Shown: positions 26,346 through 35,740, counted from the stretch's first letter. The stretch: 64,000 nt of DNA from Granulosicoccus sp045106855 (GCA_045106855.1 JBGCFI010000026.1:1-64000), one strand, 5' to 3'. Numbers and translations: made by a program. The notes: generated from the sequence alone by a model not told the origin.

Positions 26346-27605
26346 ATGCCAATAACAGTGCGAAATCCACTTCGACGTCAGATTTTTCTGCTAGCAGTAG
26401 CCTTACTGCCCGGCTTAAACAGCGTAAGCCTTGCCCAGACAGCCGTGCCTGACGTCACATTCTCCGGTTTTGGAACCCTGGGTTATGCCGTACTGGATGA
26501 TAAAAATGCTGAATTTCGTACCGGTGTTGCGATCGACGGGGCCGACAATCGCGGTTCGCTGGAGGTAGATACCCGCCTCGGACTGCAAATGGATACCGTA
26601 TTTAATCCCGCTTTTTCCGCAACGTTTCAGCTGACCGCGCGGGAAGCAGAAGATGGCGATGCCGCCGTTGAACTCGAATGGGGATTTCTTCGCTGGCTAG
26701 TAACCGACAATATCTCGATTCGGGCGGGACGCATGAGTTTACCGGTATACAGCAACTCTGATTTCCGCGAAGTGGGATACGCCATGCCATACCTGCGTCC
26801 CCCTGAAGATGTTTATTCGATGATTCCGCTACGTCGATTCAACGGTGCAGACATCACCCTGGATCATGTATGGGCCAACGCGCTATTTCGCTGGCAATTC
26901 TTTGCGGGGCAGACACGTGAAGATATTTTCGACAATCTGACCCCCGATGCCGACCAGGCCTTCGGTATCAGCATTACTGTCGAAAACGGCCCCGCACGTG
27001 TCAGAATCAGCCACGTTGATTCGCAAGTTGACATCGACTCAAAGAACGCAAACATCGCAGCCTTGCGTGCGGGTATAGCCCAGGTACAGCAATCAGTTCC
27101 TACTCTGGCCCCCATACTCGATCCTGTGGCGAGCGACTTTGCCGGAGAATCCGTACCACTGACGTTTGATACAATAGCGCTGAGTCTTGAATTTTCACGC
27201 GTATTCATCGATGCCGAATACACCAGAAGACGAATCGATAACTGGGCGCCTGATGTTGATGGCTGGTCATTGGCATTGGGTACACGAGTCGGGAAATTTC
27301 AGCCTTATGTGCATATCAGCAAGTTGAGCGAACCTGATGGTGATCGCAGAGTCTCACTACCGGACAACCCGAGCCTTACGCCCGTTGAAACTGGTATCAA
27401 TCTGTTCTATGCACCACGCGATCAAAACACGATCGGTATAGGCACACGGTTCGATCTATCACCCAGTATTGCCTTGAAGGCTCAACTGGATAGAATCTCG
27501 CGCGAAGAAATCGGTATCAGTTTTAATCGAATAACAGTGGATGACGGTTCAGACAACGGCGATGATGTAACGCTGTTCAGCGCCGTCGTGGATTTTGTTT
27601 TCTAG
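26346..27605 (+). CDS. Outer-membrane porin-like protein
   Basis: A 419-residue protein with a signal peptide ending SLAQ-TAVPD near residue 31. The mature protein is a run of amphipathic beta strands starting FSGFGTLGYAVLDD and ending with the aromatic strand FSAVVDFVF, with the terminal Phe typical of outer-membrane barrels. I recognise it as a porin-like protein of marine gammaproteobacteria, not a named family. It is the functional partner of the pseudogene just upstream. The PstS-like gene follows two bases after its stop, so the two are probably one transcript; transport of an anion is possible but inferred. Confidence 0.8.
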   Translation: MPITVRNPLRRQIFLLAVALLPGLNSVSLAQTAVPDVTFSGFGTLGYAVLDDKNAEFRTGVAIDGADNRGSLEVDTRLGLQMDTVFNPAFSATFQLTAREAEDGDAAVELEWGFLRWLVTDNISIRAGRMSLPVYSNSDFREVGYAMPYLRPPEDVYSMIPLRRFNGADITLDHVWANALFRWQFFAGQTREDIFDNLTPDADQAFGISITVENGPARVRISHVDSQVDIDSKNANIAALRAGIAQVQQSVPTLAPILDPVASDFAGESVPLTFDTIALSLEFSRVFIDAEYTRRRIDNWAPDVDGWSLALGTRVGKFQPYVHISKLSEPDGDRRVSLPDNPSLTPVETGINLFYAPRDQNTIGIGTRFDLSPSIALKAQLDRISREEIGISFNRITVDDGSDNGDDVTLFSAVVDFVF

Positions 27606-27607
27606 CC

Positions 27608-28120
27608 ATGATTCACTTGCACGTAATAGTTAAATCACACCTTATTAGCACAGTTCGGAGTATCGTCAGGATGCGGCATGTCATTCAACTACTGTTGGGT
27701 ATCGTGGCAATCGCGCTTGGCAGCCTTGTGCAGCTTGCGCAGGCTGACGAAACGCCGGATCCCAAAGGGCTCGTTATCGTTATGAATAAGGATATCGATA
27801 TGCGCTCAATCGATGATGAAGAATTGCGACGACTGTTTACAGGCAAAAGTCGCAGGCTACCCAATGGCGCACGCGCCGCACTCGCCAGCTATGCACCGGA
27901 AAGCTCGTTTTTCAACAAAAGAATCCTGGGCTTGTCGGATGCGCGTGTGGCGGCACTCTGGTCGCGCTTGCGCTTTTCAGGTCGCACTCCTCCGCCGCGA
28001 ATTTTCAACAATACAAAGGCGCTTGTGGATTATGTGGCATCCACACCGAATGCCATTGCGTATATGCCAGCAAGCGTTGCCCGCGTGGGCGTCAGAGTCA
28101 TCAGCAATGTACCTCGATGA
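27608..28120 (+). CDS. Short PstS-like periplasmic protein
   Basis: A protein of up to 170 residues (149 if it starts at the ATG at 27671, which puts the signal peptide MRHVIQLLLGIVAIALG at the very N-terminus and is my preference). Cleavage is likely after AQA. The mature part, LVIVMNKDIDMRSIDDEELRRLFTGKSRRLPNGARAAL, read in pieces, resembles phosphate ABC-transporter binding proteins of the short PstS-like type, ending NAIAYMP. It is too small to be a full two-lobed binding protein and has no transporter genes beside it. It directly follows the porin gene. Confidence 0.72.
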   Translation: MIHLHVIVKSHLISTVRSIVRMRHVIQLLLGIVAIALGSLVQLAQADETPDPKGLVIVMNKDIDMRSIDDEELRRLFTGKSRRLPNGARAALASYAPESSFFNKRILGLSDARVAALWSRLRFSGRTPPPRIFNNTKALVDYVASTPNAIAYMPASVARVGVRVISNVPR

Positions 28121-28192
28121 CACGCGCCATTAAACGAGCAACAGTCGACTACAGCGTGCTCACATGCCAAACACTCGAGGCTCCTCATATCC

Positions 28193-28771
28193 ATGACGCA
28201 CTTACCCATCAGCGCAACTTCCCTGCTAAGCGTCATTGCTTTAAGCATGCCGGCGTCGGCCGGAGCCTCTGACAAGCCATCATCCGGCAACACGTTTTGC
28301 GGATTTTCATCCAAGGTGCGCTTCGCAGAAGGTGCCCCCAGAGACCGCTTCACGGTTCAAAACAATTCCGCCAGCGACTGGCAAATCACGACGGTTAATC
28401 TGGATATGAGCTCCTCGGCGGGAAATCTTATTTTTGACGTGACTGCCGATGGTGCCGGTGTAGAGGTATTTCAGCCGTTTCGATCCGAAGATGGTGAGGC
28501 AACTTTAAGCGCTCAACCGGTTGTCGATGACGGTGACCAGATTATTATTCTGGAATTTTCTTCATTTAGTCCTGGCGACCAGCATCAGTTTTCCATTGAT
28601 GTCGATGATCAGTTAAGCCAGTCAGAACTTGGGCAAATACGAGTATCGGGTGGAGAAATTACCGGTGCGAGCATCACACTGGGTATCACCAATCAAAGCG
28701 GTGACGAACACAGTGTGTCCGGGCTGTTTGATGATTCCAGTTGGATTCTACTTGATAGCGGGAACTGTTAG
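28193..28771 (+). CDS. Secreted protein resembling 'aggregation factor core' proteins
   Basis: A 192-residue protein with a signal peptide ending PASA-GASD near residue 23. The mature region begins with CGFSSKVRFAEGAPRDRFTV and continues NLIFDVTADGAGVEVFQPF, DGDQIIILEF and FSIDVDD, a pattern I associate with bacterial proteins labelled aggregation factor core; that name is weak and no activity is known. A second Cys is the last residue and could pair with the one near residue 36. It is free-standing, 72 bases after the PstS-like gene. Confidence 0.65.
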   Translation: MTHLPISATSLLSVIALSMPASAGASDKPSSGNTFCGFSSKVRFAEGAPRDRFTVQNNSASDWQITTVNLDMSSSAGNLIFDVTADGAGVEVFQPFRSEDGEATLSAQPVVDDGDQIIILEFSSFSPGDQHQFSIDVDDQLSQSELGQIRVSGGEITGASITLGITNQSGDEHSVSGLFDDSSWILLDSGNC

Positions 28772-28904
28772 GGCTTTCACGTACAACCCTGCTCCCTCAA
28801 AATAGCACTCAATAAGTTTCAACAAATGAACGCGTTGGCTGCTCACTCAACATGGATAAGTGTTTACTGGAACAGACACGCGCTTAACCACTATAATAAG
28901 ACTC

Positions 28905-29555
28905 ATGATACCTGCAGAAGAAGCCTTAGCCAGGCTGAAGGATGGCAACCAGAGATTCAAATCCAACGTCCGCGATCTGGACGCCATGACCAGTACGGCG
29001 CGTCGCAGCCAGTCTGTGCATATCCAGGAACCCTTCGCCATCATTCTGGGCTGTTCAGACTCACGCGTGCCAGCGGAAATCGTCTTTGATCAGGGGCTCG
29101 GTGATCTGTTCGTCATCCGCGTAGCCGGTAATATCGTTGCGCCATCATTATTGGGAAGCGTCGAGTTCAGTGCTGTCAAACATGGCGCAAGACTCGTTGT
29201 TGTATTGGGCCACACTCATTGCGGAGCTATAGACGCCACGGTCAGCGAACTTATAAGACCTTCAAACAATCGGTCTCCCAACCTGCAGTCCATTGTCAAT
29301 CGTATCCAGCCCTCGGTTGAAACACTACTGGAGGCGGGTCTGGACAATGACAAAGAGCGCTTGATCTCACTGGCCACTCGAGCAAACATTCGTGCATCGG
29401 TATCGCAACTGCGCCACGGCTCTCAAATCCTTGAAGAACTCATCGCCAAAGAGGGACTGCAGATCGTTGGGGCTGAATACGATCTGGAATCGGGCAAGGT
29501 GGACTTCTTCAGTGATGATAGCAACGGCGCGCCCGACACCGCCATTGAACACTAG
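28905..29555 (+). CDS. Beta-carbonic anhydrase
   Basis: A 216-residue beta-class carbonic anhydrase. It hydrates CO2 to bicarbonate using zinc held by Cys50, His103 and Cys106 (ILGCSDSRVP and VLGHTHCGAI). The Asp52-Arg54 pair of the family is present. No signal peptide, so cytoplasmic. ATG 28905 starts the family sequence (IPAEEALARLKDGNQRF); a GTG at 28860 would add 15 unlikely residues. It is convergent with the small minus-strand gene 28 bases away. Confidence 0.93.
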   Translation: MIPAEEALARLKDGNQRFKSNVRDLDAMTSTARRSQSVHIQEPFAIILGCSDSRVPAEIVFDQGLGDLFVIRVAGNIVAPSLLGSVEFSAVKHGARLVVVLGHTHCGAIDATVSELIRPSNNRSPNLQSIVNRIQPSVETLLEAGLDNDKERLISLATRANIRASVSQLRHGSQILEELIAKEGLQIVGAEYDLESGKVDFFSDDSNGAPDTAIEH

Positions 29556-29582
29556 CGCCTCTCAGGGCAAGGATTTATACCG

Positions 29583-29894
29583 CTAGAGGTTGGGTATCCA
29601 GACGCCGTCAAAGGCGGCCATATCATCCGGACCAATTCGACCCCTGGCATAGAAGTCGTCCAGCGCAACTTCATCCAGTTCCTGGCTTTGACCTTGCTCA
29701 TCGCAATAATGCCATGCTCCGTATATCGCCATCAGGTAAAGGGTCTCAAGCAGATCCCCGACTCGCACCGCCTGCTCATTTGCCAGATGTTGGAGATCTG
29801 TGCTTGTAAGTGGTGCCTGTTTTTTCTCGTACTCGCCGGACAGATATAAGGCAATGCCTTCGTCCCAGAGAGGTTCAGCGAATTGTGTTTGCAT
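29583..29894 (-). CDS. Conserved-looking small cytoplasmic protein, function unknown
   Basis: A 103-residue acidic protein (LWDEGIALYLSGEYEK, GDLLETLYLMAIYGAWHYCDE, LDDFYARGRIGPDDM) with a plausible mixture of helices. I do not recognise the family. The composition is protein-like and the reading frame is not matched by a better one opposite. It starts at ATG 29894 with only a weak ribosome site. A possible hairpin (CTAGCG...CGCTAG) lies in the 27-base convergent gap to the carbonic anhydrase. Confidence 0.6.
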   Translation of the reverse strand: MQTQFAEPLWDEGIALYLSGEYEKKQAPLTSTDLQHLANEQAVRVGDLLETLYLMAIYGAWHYCDEQGQSQELDEVALDDFYARGRIGPDDMAAFDGVWIPNL

Positions 29895-30127
29895 GCTTGA
29901 GTAAACGCGACCGTTGGTTACATAGACAATGCAAGCTAGCGGCCACGCAAGTTACGACTTACTGTTTACCCGTCGAATTTGTGGTCCCGACCGAACGATA
30001 ATCAGAAAAATGTCACATTCCGGGAGATATTATCCGAGTGAACAAACAGTAATTTGCACTATATTGCCCTGTTCGTTTCTGAGATCTCCGCCCTGATCGA
30101 CAAGGCCTAGCTGACAGGCACAAGACG

Positions 30128-31789
30128 TTAACGTCGTCGCAAACCCGCTACCAGATAACCCGCACCCGCCAGCCCTAGAAACCAGATCCACCACCGGATA
30201 TCGCCACTGTTGATCATGGACGCGCCACCCAGGAGTCCGGCAAGGATTACCAGACTGGCGCCGGTAATGCTGCGTCTCAACGATAAAGCGCTCTGCTGCA
30301 TCTGGGAATTTTGCAGTAGCATACCCGATTTGGCCATACCGGTAGCGCCAACACGCGCAGCCTGATTTTGAAGTTGCAGAAAATCATGCACCAGCAGAGG
30401 CATTTCAGGCATCGCTTTCAAGATGGCTGGCGCCTGGTCCACGAAACGTTTGATAAGCGTCTGCGGATTGTTGGCTTTAAGTACCCAACGTTGCAGGAAC
30501 GGCTTGCCTGTCGCCCACAAATCAAGTTCAGGGTATAACTGACGCCCCAGGCCTTCAATGTTAAGTAGCGTTTTTTGCAACAGAACAAGTTGAGGCTGTA
30601 CTTCCATCTCGAATCTTCGCGCTACATGAAAAAGCTGCAGCAGCACATGGCCAAATGATATCTCCGACAATGGCTTGTCAAAAATTGGTTCGCACACTGC
30701 GCGCACACCAGCCTCCAGCTCACTGACTCTTGTGTCACGGGGCACCCACCCCGAATCAATATGCAGTTGCGCCACGCGACGGTAATCACGCTGAAAAAAT
30801 GCTAGCAGATTTTCCCCTATGTAGCGTTGATCATCATCGGTCAGGGAACCCACGATACCGAAATCGACCGCTATGTATTGTGGATGATCAGGTGTTTCCC
30901 GGGAGACAAAAATATTACCCGGATGCATGTCAGCATGGAAGAAGTTGTGGTCGAACACTTGCGTATAGAATATTTCCACGCCATGTTCTGCCAGCTTTTT
31001 CATGTCCATTCCGATGTCTTCCATCGCCTTGATATCGCGAATGGGAATACCATCGATACGCTCCTGAACCATTACCGAACTGCGCGTCATATCCCAGTAT
31101 ATCTCCGGGATATAGAGCGTTTTGCTGTCTTTGAAGTTGTTGCGTAGCACAACCGCATTGGTGGCCTCAGCCACAAGATCCAATTCACCATGGATAGTAC
31201 GCTCATACTCCGCGACAACTTCACGCGGATGTAGACGCTTGCCATCGCGCAGCACAATCGCTGCCATATCTGCCAGGATAAACATCAGGCTGACATCACG
31301 TTCAATCGTCTCCCGAATCCCCGGCCTGAGCACTTTGACGACAACATCAGCGCCATCATGCAATACGGCACCATGTACCTGCGCAATAGAGGCTGATGCT
31401 ATAGGCGTATCATCAAAGCGATGAAACAGCACATCGATCCGATCATTGAGCTCTGCTTCAATCTGTTGACGAGCAAGCTCACTGGGAAAGGGCCTTACCT
31501 TGTCCTGTAGCAGCGTGAGTTCATCACCGATATCGTCGGGCAGAAGGTCGCGCCGCGTCGATAGCACCTGGCCCAGCTTGACGAACACGGGGCCCAGATC
31601 TTCCAGTGCAAGGCGAATACGTTGAGCCCGCGGCAAGGCACGCGTTTCACGACTCGCCCAGCGGGTCGGAGACAGGAGGAAAGCGTGCTTTAAAATACTG
31701 ACCGGGGATGCATCGAGAAATAACTCTTCAAGTGCATACTTGACCATCACGCGTTCTATCTTCGCAAAACGTGCGATGTGCCTTAGCAT
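30128..31789 (-). CDS. ubiB: Ubiquinone biosynthesis protein UbiB (ABC1/ADCK family)
   Basis: A 553-residue atypical protein kinase-like protein needed for ubiquinone synthesis. The KxGQ motif is at 71-74 (VKLGQVLSTR), followed by ASASIAQVHGA (the family alanine-rich loop), the DMHPGNIF catalytic loop and VDFGIVG. The C-terminus has two likely membrane helices (ASLVILAGLLGG and WWIWFLGLAGAGYLVAG). It is the last gene of ubiE-ubiJ-ubiB, with a three-base gap after ubiJ, and probably shares their transcript. It acts at the inner membrane with UbiJ and UbiK in the Ubi complex. Confidence 0.96.
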   Translation of the reverse strand: MLRHIARFAKIERVMVKYALEELFLDASPVSILKHAFLLSPTRWASRETRALPRAQRIRLALEDLGPVFVKLGQVLSTRRDLLPDDIGDELTLLQDKVRPFPSELARQQIEAELNDRIDVLFHRFDDTPIASASIAQVHGAVLHDGADVVVKVLRPGIRETIERDVSLMFILADMAAIVLRDGKRLHPREVVAEYERTIHGELDLVAEATNAVVLRNNFKDSKTLYIPEIYWDMTRSSVMVQERIDGIPIRDIKAMEDIGMDMKKLAEHGVEIFYTQVFDHNFFHADMHPGNIFVSRETPDHPQYIAVDFGIVGSLTDDDQRYIGENLLAFFQRDYRRVAQLHIDSGWVPRDTRVSELEAGVRAVCEPIFDKPLSEISFGHVLLQLFHVARRFEMEVQPQLVLLQKTLLNIEGLGRQLYPELDLWATGKPFLQRWVLKANNPQTLIKRFVDQAPAILKAMPEMPLLVHDFLQLQNQAARVGATGMAKSGMLLQNSQMQQSALSLRRSITGASLVILAGLLGGASMINSGDIRWWIWFLGLAGAGYLVAGLRRR

Positions 31790-31792
31790 GCT

Positions 31793-32428
31793 CTACTGCT
31801 CACTAGTGTCTGTCTGAGTGGCGTTTTCCAGTCTTTGTACACGCGCAGCCAGTCGATCGGCGCTGGCACGCAACTCGTCAACCTCACGACAGAAAACTTG
31901 CACTTCACTATTCGGTGCTAATAGTTCGATCTCTTCCTGCAAGTATTCACTCGTGTTCTGATCGAAACTGTGTCGGCTACGCTTTAACCAGCCTGCCAAG
32001 CGTGACTGGGCCGTATCAAGGCGATGCGTGAGACTATCACCCAGATAGGGCGATACAGCATCCTGCCAATCAGGATCCAGTTGCGCTGCTATCTGCTTGA
32101 GTTGTTGCCCGATTCCAATATCGCCCTCTATTAACACATCACCCTTGTACAACGCGTCATTGCCATCGAGCAAAGAACGTAGTGCTTTCAAACTACCGGT
32201 TATGGTTGTATCGGCGCTCTTCTCCAGAGTGTTCATATCATCAGGCTGCGCAAGAAAAACCCTGCCATCAACCACTGTCATCAAGATTGAGATGGTTGGC
32301 GCGGTGATGTTGACACGCACCACACAGCCATTAATAGTGGCCAGCCGCGCACAGGTTTCCGGATCCATGCGTAGCACCGCGTCGATGGCTTTCTCAAGTG
32401 CCAATGCTATGGGAAACGGCAGGTTCAT
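31793..32428 (-). CDS. ubiJ: Ubiquinone biosynthesis accessory factor UbiJ (SCP2 domain)
   Basis: A 211-residue protein with an SCP2 sterol-carrier-like lipid-binding domain in its N-terminal half (DADTTITGSLKALRSLL, GDVLIEGDIGIGQQL in slightly different residues here) and a C-terminal coiled-coil tail ending in a Glu/Asp-rich region. It organises late ubiquinone intermediates with UbiK. ATG 32428 gives the family start (MNLPFPIALALEKA) and lies ten bases after the ubiE stop; an in-frame ATG at 32470 would overlap ubiE. Confidence 0.92.
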   Translation of the reverse strand: MNLPFPIALALEKAIDAVLRMDPETCARLATINGCVVRVNITAPTISILMTVVDGRVFLAQPDDMNTLEKSADTTITGSLKALRSLLDGNDALYKGDVLIEGDIGIGQQLKQIAAQLDPDWQDAVSPYLGDSLTHRLDTAQSRLAGWLKRSRHSFDQNTSEYLQEEIELLAPNSEVQVFCREVDELRASADRLAARVQRLENATQTDTSEQ

Positions 32429-32438
32429 CACGGGGGTG

Positions 32439-33185
32439 CTAGATTTTGTAGCCTTTGTGTAAGGCAACAACGCCGCCGGTCAGGTTGTGATACGAGGTCT
32501 TGGCAAAGCCTGCCTCTTGCATCATTGCTTCCAGAGCCTGTTGATCAGGATGCATGCGAATGGACTCGGCAAGATAACGATAGCTTTCCGCGTCATTGGC
32601 AACCAGCTTGCCCATTAACGGAAGCGCCGTGAACGAGTAGGCGTCGTAGGCTTTGCTTAACAACGGTAACACCGGTTTGGAGAATTCGAGCACCAGCAAC
32701 TTGCCGCCTGGTTTGAGAATTCTGTGCATTGATTCAAGGGCAAGCGCTTTGTCCGTGACATTACGCAACCCGAAAGCCATGGTAATACAGTCGAAACAAT
32801 CATCTTCAAACGGTAAGTGTTCTGCGTTGGCCTGCGCATAGTCAAGGTTCTGCACGAGGCCATCGTCTGTCAGTCTGTCCCTGCCTGTCGTCAGCATCGA
32901 GCTGTTGATATCCGAGAGTACGACCAGGCCTTGAGGCCCAACGCGCGGAGCAAATTTGGCGGCAAGATCTCCTGTACCACCTGCCAGGTCAAGCACATAG
33001 TGTCCGGGGCGCACTGCCGCCTGGGAAACCGTAAAGCGCTTCCAGATCCTGTGGACACCGAACGACATAAGATCGTTCATGACGTCATACTTTGAGGCTA
33101 CAGAATCAAAGACCTCGCCAACCATGCCAGCCTTGGAGGCGGAATCAACCGTCTGATAGCCGAAATGTGTCTTGTCATTACTCAC
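32439..33185 (-). CDS. ubiE: Ubiquinone/menaquinone C-methyltransferase UbiE
   Basis: A 248-residue class I methyltransferase close in length to E. coli UbiE (251). Motifs present: DNDLMSFGVHRIWK-type start, VLDLAGGTGDLAAKF (SAM site, near 64-78), ITMAFGLRNVTDK and the ending HNLTGGVVALHKGYKI, which is diagnostic. It methylates the benzoquinol ring of ubiquinone and, where made, menaquinone precursors. It leads the ubiEJB set. Confidence 0.97.
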   Translation of the reverse strand: MSNDKTHFGYQTVDSASKAGMVGEVFDSVASKYDVMNDLMSFGVHRIWKRFTVSQAAVRPGHYVLDLAGGTGDLAAKFAPRVGPQGLVVLSDINSSMLTTGRDRLTDDGLVQNLDYAQANAEHLPFEDDCFDCITMAFGLRNVTDKALALESMHRILKPGGKLLVLEFSKPVLPLLSKAYDAYSFTALPLMGKLVANDAESYRYLAESIRMHPDQQALEAMMQEAGFAKTSYHNLTGGVVALHKGYKI

Positions 33186-33245
33186 GACATACTTACCTCA
33201 AAGTTGACTGGCTGGATCAATGGAAACGATCTTCTCCGCAAAGCC

Positions 33246-33602
33246 CTACGAAGCCTTGCGGCTTTTTCCGGCCGCTTTGAGCTTATCAAGGTAGCGTTGC
33301 CAGTTCTCTTCATAGTGTTTACCCAGACCATATAGATACTCCCAGGTAAATAATCCCGAGTTGTGTCCATCATCAAAATGAATTTTCAAGGCGTAATTTC
33401 CACTGGGTTCGAGCGTTGTTACGCCCACATTCTGCTTTCCCACCTGCAGTACTTCCTGCCCAGGACCATGTCCCTGGACCTCAGCGGACGGTGAATTGAC
33501 TCGCAGATACTCACAGGTGAGATTGCATTCGAAACCATCATCAAAGGTGATTTCCAGTACACGGCTCTTTTGATGCAACTTGATATCGGTAGGTCTTGGC
33601 AT
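33246..33602 (-). CDS. DUF971 / gamma-butyrobetaine hydroxylase-like N-terminal domain protein
   Basis: A 118-residue protein consisting only of the DUF971 domain: LHQKSRVLEITFDDGF, CEYLRVNSPSAEVQGHG, NYALKIHFDDGHNSGLFTWEYL. In eukaryotes this domain precedes gamma-butyrobetaine hydroxylase; stand-alone bacterial copies are often found between hslU and ubiE, as here. Its exact role is unknown; a metal-binding or scaffold role has been suggested for the family. The gap to ubiE is 60 bases. Confidence 0.93.
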   Translation of the reverse strand: MPRPTDIKLHQKSRVLEITFDDGFECNLTCEYLRVNSPSAEVQGHGPGQEVLQVGKQNVGVTTLEPSGNYALKIHFDDGHNSGLFTWEYLYGLGKHYEENWQRYLDKLKAAGKSRKAS

Positions 33603-33765
33603 GATTTACTGTGTCGATTGGCGATGGCTTGAAATGGGCGACCTGAGTATGTCTGTCTGTGCGTAAGCAACGTCTAAGCTGATGTTGTACAGCGCCGTCC
33701 TCAATCCGATCTGCCGGTGCTGACGATTGCATGCTTGCCTTCCGGCATTCTTGAGAACCATTGTG

Positions 33766-35097
33766 TCAGAGAATATAACGACTGAGATCGACATCCTGTA
33801 CCAGGTCTCCCAGATGGCTATCAACAAAGTCAGCGTCCACCAACACGCTTGAACCTGCGTTATCAGAGGCGTCGAATGAGGCTTGTTCAAGTAGCCGCTC
33901 CATGACCGTATGCAGCCGGCGAGCACCGATGTTCTCAGTGCTTTCATTCACCTGCCAGGCGACCTCGGCGATACGGGCGATACCATCAGCTGCAAAGCTC
34001 AATGTGACATTCTCAGTGCCCAGCAAGGCGGTAGCCTGCTCGGTCAGTGATGCATCCGGCTCACTGAGAATGCGCTGGAAATCCTCGGTACTCAATGCCT
34101 CCAGTTCTACCCGGATGGGCAATCTGCCCTGAAGTTCGGGAATCAGATCGGACGGCTTGGAGACATGGAACGCACCACAGGCGATAAAAAGGATGTGATC
34201 GGTCTTGACCATGCCGAATTTGGTGGACACCGTGCTGCCCTCTATCAGCGGTAGCAAGTCACGTTGCACACCCTCACGCGAGATATCGGCACCGCTTCCA
34301 CGATCAGTGCCGCGCGCCACCTTGTCAATTTCATCGAGGAAGACAATACCGTTTTGCTCGACACTGTGCAGTGCCTGGGTTTTCATGTCCTCATCGTTTA
34401 CCAGCTTGCCGGCCTCCTCATCAATCAGCAATTTCATGGCTTCCTTGATGGGCATCTTGCGTTTTTTGGTTCGTTCACCGCCCAGATTCTGGAACATCCC
34501 CTGTAGCTGCTGAGACATTTCTTCCATACCTGGCGGCGCCATGATTTCGACACCTGCAGGCTGCTGACTGACGTCGATTTCTATCTCCTTGTCGTCCAGG
34601 TCTCCCTCACGCAATTTCTTGCGAAACTTCTGTCGTGTTCCGCTTTCAGGTGTTTCCGTAACGTTGAAACCCACTTTGGATGCCGATGGCAGCAACACAT
34701 CCAGAACACGTTCCTCAGCAGCATCCTCGGCCCGGTTTCTCATCTTCTGTTTGGCCTGCTCGCGCGTCTCTTTCAACGCCACGTCTGCCAAGTCGCGAAT
34801 GATGGATTCGACATCGCGACCAACATAACCCACCTCGGTAAACTTGGTTGCCTCGACCTTGATGAATGGCGCATTGGCAAGCCGTGCCAGGCGCCTGGCT
34901 ATTTCGGTCTTACCGACACCGGTAGGACCGATCATCAGTATGTTTTTGGGGGTAATTTCGCTTTTTAGATCATCGTCAAGCTGTTGGCGACGCCAGCGGT
35001 TACGTAAGGCAATCGCCACGGCTCGTTTGGCAGAACTCTGGCCAATAATGTGTTTATCCAGCTCCTGGACTATCTCGCGCGGGGTCATGTTGGACAT
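33766..35097 (-). CDS. hslU: HslU ATPase subunit of the HslVU protease
   Basis: A 443-residue AAA+ unfoldase, E. coli length. Walker A is GPTGVGKTE near residues 57-65, preceded by the pore-loop segment around VEATKFTEVGYVGRDVE (GYVGRD pore motif). FLDEIDK is Walker B, and the C-terminal end (LSRYIL) inserts into HslV. It unfolds substrates and feeds them to HslV. The gap from hslV is 97 bases, longer than in enteric bacteria. Confidence 0.98.
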   Translation of the reverse strand: MSNMTPREIVQELDKHIIGQSSAKRAVAIALRNRWRRQQLDDDLKSEITPKNILMIGPTGVGKTEIARRLARLANAPFIKVEATKFTEVGYVGRDVESIIRDLADVALKETREQAKQKMRNRAEDAAEERVLDVLLPSASKVGFNVTETPESGTRQKFRKKLREGDLDDKEIEIDVSQQPAGVEIMAPPGMEEMSQQLQGMFQNLGGERTKKRKMPIKEAMKLLIDEEAGKLVNDEDMKTQALHSVEQNGIVFLDEIDKVARGTDRGSGADISREGVQRDLLPLIEGSTVSTKFGMVKTDHILFIACGAFHVSKPSDLIPELQGRLPIRVELEALSTEDFQRILSEPDASLTEQATALLGTENVTLSFAADGIARIAEVAWQVNESTENIGARRLHTVMERLLEQASFDASDNAGSSVLVDADFVDSHLGDLVQDVDLSRYIL

Positions 35098-35194
35098 CGT
35101 GAAACCAATATTGTTAGCACTAATTAAATGTAGGGAAGATGGCTGAAGCCGCCTTGCTGATTCATGCGAACCGGATACTGACTAAGGTGCCGGG

Positions 35195-35740
35195 TCACGC
35201 ATCAGACTCGAGCGTCTCTATGGTCAGGTTGTTATTGGTATAGATGCAGATATCAGCAGCAGTTTCAAGACTATGGCGCACAATCTCTTCAGCACTTAGC
35301 TCGGTATGCTGCAACAAGGCACGGGCTGCAGACTTGGCAAAATCACCACCCGATCCGATGGCGATGATGCCTCCCTCGGGCTCAATGACATCACCATTAC
35401 CGGTGATGACCAGCGAAGCCGTCTCGTCCGCAACCGCCAGCAAGGCCTCCAGGCGACGTAACATGCGATCGGTACGCCAATCCTTGGCAAGCTCAACAGC
35501 GGCACGGGTAAGTTGACCGTTGTGCGCTTCAAGTTTGGCCTCGAAGCGTTCGAACAATGTGAAGGCGTCTGCAGTACCGCCAGCAAATCCTGCCAGCACG
35601 CGATCCTTGTAGAGTCGGCGGACTTTGCGCGCATTGCCCTTCATGACCACATTGCCCATGCTTACCTGACCGTCACCACCGATGACTACCTGATTACCCC
35701 GGCGCACCGAACAGATGGTGGTTCCACGGAACTGTTCCAC
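35195..35740 (-). CDS. hslV: HslV peptidase subunit of the HslVU protease
   Basis: A 181-residue threonine peptidase. The GTG start at 35740 is chosen because AGAGGA lies seven bases upstream. It yields a six-residue leader (MEQFRG) before the catalytic Thr (TTICSVRRG), so the leader must be removed for activity. KGNARKVRRLY and GFAGGTADAFTLFERFE match the family closely. It forms the proteolytic double ring capped by HslU. Confidence 0.98.
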   Translation of the reverse strand: MEQFRGTTICSVRRGNQVVIGGDGQVSMGNVVMKGNARKVRRLYKDRVLAGFAGGTADAFTLFERFEAKLEAHNGQLTRAAVELAKDWRTDRMLRRLEALLAVADETASLVITGNGDVIEPEGGIIAIGSGGDFAKSAARALLQHTELSAEEIVRHSLETAADICIYTNNNLTIETLESDA

